Made by a program: the position numbers and the translations under genes
Notes under the pieces: generated by a model
Database searches by the model: none
What the model was told of the DNA's origin: nothing
What the model saw: the letters and a program-made list of their open reading frames with translations, nothing else
Shown here: positions 1 to 3,757 of the stretch, piece by piece
How the letters are laid out: each line of letters begins with the position of its first letter
How positions within the stretch are numbered: position 1 is the stretch's first letter
Assembly (NCBI GenBank): GCA_002366675.1
Contig: DFBO01000013.1
Span: forward strand, 18,672-23,903
Source of the DNA: Flavobacteriaceae bacterium UBA3078
Lineage (GTDB): Bacteria; Bacteroidota; Bacteroidia; Flavobacteriales; Flavobacteriaceae
Direction of reading: 5' to 3'
Length of the DNA: 5,232 nt

Positions 1-1
1 T

Positions 2-418
2 TTCTTTAATACTGATCCTGGTTTAGGTAACGGAATTGCAATTGATATTGCTGACACAGATAATTTTGATGATGCTTTAGCAATTACAACCTCTGGTTTG
101 TCTATTGGAACACATCGTCTATTTATTCGTGTTAAAAATGCAGATGACACCTTTAGCATGTACGAACATAAAACCTTTAGAATATCAAAAGTACAAGATG
201 TTAACAACGCTACAATTACAGCTGCTGAATATTTTATCGATGTGGATCCTGGTTTTGGAAACGCATCACCATTAACTGTTTCTGGAGATGTTTTAAATGA
301 AGATATAGTTGTTCCAACTTCTGGAAGTATTGCTCAAGGTGATCACTACCTCCATATTCGTGTTCTAAATGCTGATGGTACTTGGTCTTTATACGACAGA
401 AAATTATTTGAAGTAGAT
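2..418 (+). repeat. Tandem 77-residue (231-base) protein repeats, first copy cut by window edge
   Basis: Within the secreted protein, the DPG motif at visible residues 5-7 recurs at 82-84, and the RVKNAD motif at 43-48 recurs as RVLNAD at 120-125. Both give an offset of 77 with no net insertion or deletion. Each unit has a DPGxGN turn near its start, a TSG segment in the middle, and a conserved end of the form G-x-H-x-L-x-I-R-V-x-N-A-D followed by S-x-Y and K-x-F. The alternating hydrophobic pattern suggests a small beta-rich domain. More copies probably lie upstream of the window. Confidence 0.75.
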
Positions 419-676
419 GGCACTTTAGGGATTCTTTCTGAAGAAATTTCAGAAATAAATATTTATCCAATACCAGCTTCAAATTATGTAAATCTAAAAA
501 CACCAAATCATATTAAAATAAAATCGATGAGACTAATTGATATGAATGGAAAAGTGGTGATGCAATTACAAAATGGTATTGAAAAAATAAATGTATCCCA
601 ATTACAACAAGGTGTTTATTTAATACAAATTACTACTGAAAATGGTAGTTTATCAAAACGAATTATTAAAAATTAA
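2..676 (+). CDS. C-terminal part of a repeat-containing type IX secreted protein (5' end outside window)
   Basis: The reading frame is open from base 2 to the TAA at 674-676, giving 224 visible residues. No real start is visible, so the gene begins to the left. Visible residues 1-62 and 75-139 are two copies of a repeat in exact 77-residue register: DPGLGN/DPGFGN, then TSG, then LFIRVKNAD/LHIRVLNAD, then SMYEHKTF/SLYDRKLF. Residues about 149-224 (bases 446-673) fit the type IX secretion (Por) type A sorting domain: an INIYPIPAS start, a central RLIDMNGKVV strand, then QLQQGVYLIQI and a basic SKRIIKN end. In this family the domain directs export across the outer membrane and is cleaved during surface attachment or release. 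The usual YPNP is YPIP here. The protein is probably a cell-surface or secreted protein; the function of the repeats is not evident. The sorting-domain call is firm, any enzymatic or adhesive role is unknown. Confidence 0.88.
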   Translation, partial: FFNTDPGLGNGIAIDIADTDNFDDALAITTSGLSIGTHRLFIRVKNADDTFSMYEHKTFRISKVQDVNNATITAAEYFIDVDPGFGNASPLTVSGDVLNEDIVVPTSGSIAQGDHYLHIRVLNADGTWSLYDRKLFEVDGTLGILSEEISEINIYPIPASNYVNLKTPNHIKIKSMRLIDMNGKVVMQLQNGIEKINVSQLQQGVYLIQITTENGSLSKRIIKN

Positions 677-697
677 GTTTAGTTAGCTAGGAAAATT

Positions 698-727
698 AAG
701 GTGCCTAATACTTTTGTTAGGCGCTTT
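698..727. terminator. Bidirectional hairpin terminator between convergent genes
   Basis: GTGCCTAA (701-708) pairs with TTAGGCGC (717-724) over 8 bp with one G-T wobble and an 8-base loop. The stem can extend by AAG/TTT (698-700 with 725-727). T-rich sequence follows on each strand: TTTAAT on +, CTTAATTTT on -. It lies 22 bases after the stop of the secreted-protein gene and directly after the lipoprotein coding end; the lipoprotein stop codon (726-728) overlaps the right foot of the hairpin. This fits a shared terminator. Confidence 0.75.
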
Positions 728-1328
728 AATGCTTAGCGAAAGTTTTAACGCCAGCCTCCACTTTAATGTCTAAGTAATTTTCTCGAGGTACAATTGGACA
801 AGAATACTTTTCATTATAGGCACAATACGGATTGTAAGCTGTATTAAAATCAATAACTAGCTTGTCATTACTAGGAATTCTGCCTTCAACATACCTTCCT
901 CCACCATAAGTAGTATCTCCATTTGTTAGATCTAAAAATGGTAAAAACAAATAATCCTTATAACCATCTTGAGTCATCAGTTCTAAGTTTTTATAGATGT
1001 TTAGTTGATGTATTTCTCCTTTTAATTCAAATGAAATAACACCATATTTTACATAAACTGGCTTTCGCTCAGTTGTTGTTTTCATTTGAAAAGGTTTCTC
1101 TTCTGGAGTTCTAATAAGTGTTGCATTAACAACATAGGTAGAATCAAATTTAAAAAAATCCAATCCTTTAAAAGCCTTACGGTCTTTATCTTTTAATGGC
1201 GATTTTGTAGCGTCTTTAAAATCGGCATTCATCTTTTTTTGGAATTCAGTATCTCCTAAAAGAGGTTGCTTATCTTGTGCACAACTTGCAATGGATACCA
1301 ATAAAAATAAGTGTAGTAAGTATTTCAT
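726..1328 (-). CDS. DUF1684-family lipoprotein
   Basis: The 200-residue protein starts with a lipoprotein signal peptide: K2, a hydrophobic stretch L4-V11, and a lipobox IAS-C with the lipidated cysteine at C16. The mature part has the DUF1684 signature near its end: YGGGRY (141-146), IDFNTAYNPYCAY (159-171), SCPIVPRENYLDI (176-188) and the EAGVK end (191-195), with two conserved cysteines C169 and C177. The length is normal for the lipoprotein members of this family. It should be anchored in the outer membrane or at the periplasmic side; the biochemical function of DUF1684 is not known to me. The ATG at 1326-1328 is chosen because it puts the signal peptide exactly at the N-terminus. The gene is convergent with the secreted-protein gene and divergent from the exporter, so it is probably transcribed alone. 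Confidence 0.9.
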   Translation of the reverse strand: MKYLLHLFLLVSIASCAQDKQPLLGDTEFQKKMNADFKDATKSPLKDKDRKAFKGLDFFKFDSTYVVNATLIRTPEEKPFQMKTTTERKPVYVKYGVISFELKGEIHQLNIYKNLELMTQDGYKDYLFLPFLDLTNGDTTYGGGRYVEGRIPSNDKLVIDFNTAYNPYCAYNEKYSCPIVPRENYLDIKVEAGVKTFAKH

Positions 1329-1347
1329 TTTAATGTTTTTTACATTT

Positions 1348-1355
1348 CAAAAGTA
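1348..1355 (-). promoter_or_regulatory. Bacteroidota -7 promoter element for the lipoprotein gene
   Basis: Read on the - strand this is TACTTTTG, an exact match to the Bacteroidota sigma -7 consensus TAnnTTTG, with 19 bases between it and the lipoprotein ATG. No clear -33 TTG is seen at the usual distance. The placement would give a 5' leader of only about 10-15 bases. Confidence 0.5.
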
Positions 1356-1375
1356 CAACTTTAAAATATTTTGTT

Positions 1376-1383
1376 TAGATTTG
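1376..1383 (+). promoter_or_regulatory. Candidate -7 promoter element for the exporter leader
   Basis: TAGATTTG matches TAnnTTTG exactly. It lies back to back with the lipoprotein promoter, about 178 bases before the exporter ATG, and would start a transcript near 1390 that contains the short ORF at 1406 and the terminator at 1509-1538. No good -33 TTG is visible. A weaker alternative, TACTTTTA at 1538-1545 (one mismatch), lies after the terminator and could drive the exporter directly. Confidence 0.4.
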
Positions 1384-1405
1384 GATTCATTAAAAGTAAA
1401 AAACA

Positions 1406-1480
1406 ATGAATAATTACGTCACTATTTGTAGAAAACAAAACACCTCTTATAGGAAGAGTTGGGCATACTATGTATTCTAG
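1406..1480 (+). CDS. Possible 24-codon leader peptide upstream of the exporter terminator
   Basis: An ATG at 1406-1408 opens a frame of 24 codons that ends at TAG (1478-1480), about 28 bases before the terminator stem. The encoded peptide begins MNNYVTICRK and ends SWAYYVF, so its last seven residues hold W, Y, Y and F. It lies just downstream of the candidate -7 box at 1376-1383. No Shine-Dalgarno is visible, which is normal for this phylum. The frame is short enough to occur by chance in AT-rich DNA; the reason to list it is its position between a promoter-like box and an intrinsic terminator in front of an efflux-type gene. Confidence 0.3.
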   Translation: MNNYVTICRKQNTSYRKSWAYYVF

Positions 1481-1508
1481 TGATTTAACTATCAAATGAA
1501 ATTATATA

Positions 1509-1538
1509 AAAAAGTCCGACGATAACGTCGGACTTTTT
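1509..1538 (+). terminator. Strong intrinsic terminator / possible attenuator in the exporter leader
   Basis: GTCCGACG (1514-1521) and CGTCGGAC (1526-1533) form a perfect 8-bp GC-rich stem closed by an ATAA loop. The stem is flanked by AAAAA (1509-1513) and TTTTT (1534-1538), so the full inverted repeat is 13 bp and ends in a U-tract. The U-tract ends 22 bases before the exporter ATG. The nearest upstream + strand gene already has its own terminator near 727, so this element most likely ends a short leader or small RNA made from the 1329-1500 region. It is symmetric and could also stop - strand transcripts coming from the exporter gene. Confidence 0.8.
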
Positions 1539-1560
1539 ACTTTTAATAAACCAACCAAAA

Positions 1561-2772
1561 ATGAAAACACTATTTAATAATTATATAAACACTTTTAAAG
1601 GATTATCTTCTGAAGTATGGTGGCTAGCTTTAATTACATTAATTAATAGAGCTGGAACCATGGTAATACCTTTTCTTTCTTTGTACTTAACTAAAGATTT
1701 AAATTTTACTTTAGCTGAAGTAGGTTGGGTTATGACTGCTTTTGGTCTAGGATCTGTAGTTGGTTCTTGGTTAGGAGGCAAGTTAACAGATAAAATTGGC
1801 TCTTATAAAGTTATGGTTAGAAGTTTACTAACTACTGGTATTCTTTTTATCGGTTTACAATATTTAAACACCTTTACTTCGTTCTGTTTTGGGATATTTG
1901 TAATTATATTAGTTGCAGATATGTTTCGCCCTGCAATGTTTGTTGCTTTAAGTGCATATAGCAAACCAGAAAACAAAACACGTTCTATAACTTTAATACG
2001 ATTGGCAATTAATTTAGGCTTTTCTGCTGGACCTGCTATTGGTGGATTAATTATCACTACAATGAGTTATGGTGGTTTATTTTGGGTAGATGGAATAACA
2101 TGTATTTTAGCGACACTTCTTTTAATAAAAGTATTGAATCCTAAAAAAGCAAAAACATTAGATACCGTTATAAATGAAAATCCACAATCTGCCTATAAAG
2201 ACAAAGCATTTTGGATATTTCTAGCATCTATGACTTTATTTGGAATTATCTTTTTGCAATATTTTTCGACTATGCCTTTGTACTATAAAGACATTCATAA
2301 GTTAACCGAATTAGAAATAGGTTTGCTATTAGGAATGAATGGCTTATTTATTTTTGTTCTTGAAATGCCACTAATAAAATGGTTAGAACAAACTAAATAT
2401 ACTAAAGCAGGACTAATGATGTTTGGTGCTATTTTAACACTCATTAGTTTTCTTGTTTTAGATATGACTTCTTGGATTGGAATTTTAATTGTTGGTATGC
2501 TATTAATGACTATTGGTGAAATGATTGCCTTTCCATTCTCTAATGCATTTGCAATGCAAAGAGCAAAAAAAGGAAATCAAGGTGAGTATATGGCTTTATA
2601 TACTATTTCTTTTTCTATAGCTCATATTTTTGGTCATAATGCAGGTCTGCAACTAGTAGATAATTTTGGGTTCAATACAACTTGGCTAATAATGGGTGTT
2701 TTAGGACTTGTTTGTGTTGGTCTCTTGTATTATTTAAAACAATATTTAAAAAGTAAGAATGAATTATTATAA
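1561..2772 (+). CDS. Major facilitator superfamily exporter, drug:H+ antiporter type (MdtH-like)
   Basis: This 403-residue inner-membrane protein has the length and hydrophobic pattern of a 12-helix MFS transporter, with a short cytoplasmic N-terminus. Helix 1 carries LINRAGTMVIPFLSLYLT (27-44), typical of the MdtH/DHA1 group. Motif A between helices 2 and 3 is GGKLTDKIGSYK (72-83) with D77. Helix 5 carries motif C, LGFSAGPAIGG (152-162), the G-x-x-x-G-P-x-x-G-G signature of proton-coupled exporters. A hydrophilic central loop (about 192-215) separates the two six-helix halves. The likely role is proton-driven export of a drug, metabolite or amino acid; the substrate cannot be read from sequence. 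The ATG at 1561 follows a short A-rich leader with no Shine-Dalgarno. A terminator directly upstream suggests regulated readthrough. The convergent Lrp-family regulator next door makes amino-acid-linked export possible. Confidence 0.9.
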   Translation: MKTLFNNYINTFKGLSSEVWWLALITLINRAGTMVIPFLSLYLTKDLNFTLAEVGWVMTAFGLGSVVGSWLGGKLTDKIGSYKVMVRSLLTTGILFIGLQYLNTFTSFCFGIFVIILVADMFRPAMFVALSAYSKPENKTRSITLIRLAINLGFSAGPAIGGLIITTMSYGGLFWVDGITCILATLLLIKVLNPKKAKTLDTVINENPQSAYKDKAFWIFLASMTLFGIIFLQYFSTMPLYYKDIHKLTELEIGLLLGMNGLFIFVLEMPLIKWLEQTKYTKAGLMMFGAILTLISFLVLDMTSWIGILIVGMLLMTIGEMIAFPFSNAFAMQRAKKGNQGEYMALYTISFSIAHIFGHNAGLQLVDNFGFNTTWLIMGVLGLVCVGLLYYLKQYLKSKNELL

Positions 2773-2790
2773 ATAATTCATTCTTACTTT
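2750..2790. terminator. Bidirectional terminator spanning both stop codons of the exporter and lrp-type genes
   Basis: Bases 2750-2767 and 2773-2790 are a perfect 18-bp inverted repeat with the 5-base loop TATAA. The left arm starts AAAGTAAGAA; the right arm ends TTCTTACTTT. The loop contains the exporter stop codon (2770-2772), so the left arm encodes its last residues; the right arm contains the stop codon of the convergent Lrp-family gene (2784-2786) and its final codon. Each arm ends in a T-run on the transcribed strand. The stem is AT-rich but long. Confidence 0.8.
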
Positions 2791-3227
2791 AATGGTTTTA
2801 CAGGATTGTGCTTTACAACATGAGATAGCACAATTTGCGTTTTAGTTTCTCCATACACAATTAATTGATCAATGAAAGCTTCTAAATGCTTTTGATTTTT
2901 TAAGACTACTTCCATCACAATATTTTCATTTCCTGTTATACGATAGCAATTAATAACTTCATCGTAAGATTTTACCTTTTCTAAAAAAGGTTTTAATTTA
3001 CCCATAAAGGCTCGAATAGTTATTAGTGCTTTAAATTGATAACCTACTTCGAAAGGTGAAACAGTAGTATGATAATTTTGAATAACACCAAGATCTTCCA
3101 TTTTTTTTATTCTTTCAGAAACTGCAGGTGAACTAACTCCTACTCGCCTTCCAATTTCAGCATTAGACAATCTCGCATTACTCTGTAAGCATTTAAGTAT
3201 TTTCCAATTTAAATTATCTAAACTCAT
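2784..3227 (-). CDS. Lrp/AsnC-family transcriptional regulator
   Basis: The 147-residue protein has the usual Lrp/AsnC length and order. Residues 3-52 form the N-terminal winged-helix DNA-binding domain: LDNLNWKILKCLQ, then RLSNAEIGRRVGVSSPAVSERIKKMEDLGVI, with the recognition helix near 32-43. A short linker leads to the RAM (effector-binding) domain at about 64-140, with FKALITIRA, the CYRITGNENIVMEV turn region (94-107) and GETKTQIVLSHVV (126-138). Members form dimers and octamers and often sense amino acids, binding AT-rich dyads and frequently regulating their own gene and a divergent neighbour. The ATG at 3225-3227 is placed as in the family. It is divergent from the small gene at 3344 across a region with an operator-like dyad, and convergent with the exporter 11 bases away. 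The specific effector is not predictable. Confidence 0.95.
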   Translation of the reverse strand: MSLDNLNWKILKCLQSNARLSNAEIGRRVGVSSPAVSERIKKMEDLGVIQNYHTTVSPFEVGYQFKALITIRAFMGKLKPFLEKVKSYDEVINCYRITGNENIVMEVVLKNQKHLEAFIDQLIVYGETKTQIVLSHVVKHNPVKPLK

Positions 3228-3264
3228 TTTAAAGAAAAATTACAATCTACATTAATTATTAAAT

Positions 3265-3280
3265 CAAATATACAAATATA
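3265..3280 (-). promoter_or_regulatory. Two tandem -7 elements for the lrp-type gene
   Basis: The + strand reads CAAATATA twice in a row (3265-3272, 3273-3280). On the - strand each is TATATTTG, an exact TAnnTTTG match. The box at 3273-3280 lies 23 bases from TTTTG (- strand of 3304-3308), the upper end of the spacing reported for -33/-7 pairs. The start codon is about 37-45 bases downstream. Either or both may act as promoter. Confidence 0.45.
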
Positions 3281-3296
3281 CTTTAAATACTAAAGT
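3280..3296. promoter_or_regulatory. 17-base dyad inside the lrp-type promoter
   Basis: ACTTTA (3280-3285) and TAAAGT (3291-3296) are perfect inverted 6-mers with a 5-base spacer. The dyad sits between the candidate -7 and -33 elements of the regulator gene, where a bound protein would block transcription. AT-rich short dyads are common, so this is a weak candidate. Confidence 0.25.
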
Positions 3297-3301
3297 TAAA
3301 A

Positions 3302-3326
3302 ATCAAAACTAGTCACTATTTTTGAT
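3302..3326. promoter_or_regulatory. 25-base operator-like dyad in the divergent lrp-type / helical-protein promoter region
   Basis: The left half ATCAAAAcTAGT (3302-3313) and right half ACTAtTTTTGAT (3315-3326) are inverted copies with 11 of 12 positions paired around centre base 3314. The dyad covers the candidate -7 box of the + strand gene (3317-3324) and the candidate -33 region of the regulator gene (3304-3308). Lrp/AsnC proteins bind AT-rich dyads of this kind, so autoregulation plus control of the divergent gene is the natural reading; binding itself is inferred. Confidence 0.45.
3317..3324 (+). promoter_or_regulatory. Candidate -7 promoter element for the small helical-protein gene
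   Basis: TATTTTTG matches TAnnTTTG exactly and lies 19 bases before the ATG at 3344, the same spacing as for the lipoprotein gene. No convincing -33 TTG is seen. It falls within the right half of the dyad at 3302-3326. Confidence 0.45.
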
Positions 3327-3343
3327 GTAATTGCTATTTAAAA

Positions 3344-3739
3344 ATGATTCCTAATATGTCCTCACACTTATCCCACTTGCCTATATATCAAAAGGCTATG
3401 GAAATTATTATCTTATCTAGAAGTATCTCAACATATTTGAGTCATGATTTAGCACTTTTACAACATGATGGTACAGAAAACTCAAACATATATTTTTCTG
3501 GAGATATCATACAACAATCATCTTCACTAGCTCCTGAAATAGAAAAAGCTGAATTAGAAAAATTTAGTGATAAAAAGCATAAACATATTGCTTCTGTTAG
3601 ACGCTTAACAAACTTATTATACAAAAATTGCAGTCGATTGGAAAAATCGAACAGTAATGGAAAAGATTATCTACCAATATTACGTAGTGAAATTAGAAAT
3701 TTCAGAAAGCTTCAACACACCTGGTCTTTAACTCTTTAA
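3344..3739 (+). CDS. Small predicted helical-bundle protein of unknown function
   Basis: This 131-residue protein has no signal peptide and no membrane segment, so it should be cytoplasmic. The sequence reads as amphipathic helices: LPIYQKAMEIIILSRSISTYLSHD (12-35), SGDIIQQSSSLAPEIEKAELE (52-72), KKHKHIASVRRLTNLLYKNCSRLEK (77-101) and DYLPILRSEIRNFRKLQHTW (108-127). The opening Y-Q-K-A-x-E pattern and the overall plan resemble the loose four-helix-bundle family that includes the 23S rRNA intervening-sequence protein and Avd, but the similarity is by eye and weak. The first ATG (3344) follows the -7 box by a normal distance; a second ATG at 3356 is a possible alternative start. The gene is divergent from the Lrp-type regulator and shares its promoter region, so co-regulation is likely. 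I do not recognise a defined function. Confidence 0.75.
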   Translation: MIPNMSSHLSHLPIYQKAMEIIILSRSISTYLSHDLALLQHDGTENSNIYFSGDIIQQSSSLAPEIEKAELEKFSDKKHKHIASVRRLTNLLYKNCSRLEKSNSNGKDYLPILRSEIRNFRKLQHTWSLTL

Positions 3740-3750
3740 GAGAACTTAAA
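3735..3750. terminator. Weak hairpin between convergent gene ends
   Basis: TTTAAG (3735-3740) and CTTAAA (3745-3750) form a 6-bp stem with an AGAA loop. It begins at the stop codon of the helical-protein gene and lies 7 bases past the helicase stop on the other strand. The flanks are A/T-rich (TTTT runs at 3756-3759 on + and at 3749-3752 on -). The short AT stem makes it a poor but plausible bidirectional terminator; the two genes are only 18 bases apart. Confidence 0.3.
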
Positions 3751-3757
3751 AATCATT

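Noticed and set aside
98..100. TTG at 98 as the start of a 192-residue protein
   Set aside because: The frame is open to the window edge and the repeat homology continues upstream of 98, so this is an internal leucine codon of a truncated gene.
234..506. 90-residue ORF on the - strand
   Set aside because: It lies opposite the repeat and sorting-domain coding sequence, is Leu/His-rich without any recognisable motif, and is a shadow frame.
1441..1475. CTCTTAT...AAGAG in the exporter leader as a SAM-I riboswitch
   Set aside because: Only the first few bases resemble the P1/P2 start of SAM-I; the conserved core and later helices are absent, and the region before the terminator is too short.
1581..2057. 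Two - strand ORFs (1581-1781 and 1803-2057)
   Set aside because: They are antisense to well-conserved MFS motifs, have no plausible protein features, and are shadow frames.
3442..3624. 60-residue ORF on the - strand
   Set aside because: It is antisense to the helical-protein gene, which has a better start context and promoter; no motif is seen in the shadow frame.
3344..3739. Helical protein as Avd of a diversity-generating retroelement
   Set aside because: No reverse transcriptase, template repeat or variable repeat is present in the window, and the similarity to Avd is only at the level of a four-helix pattern.
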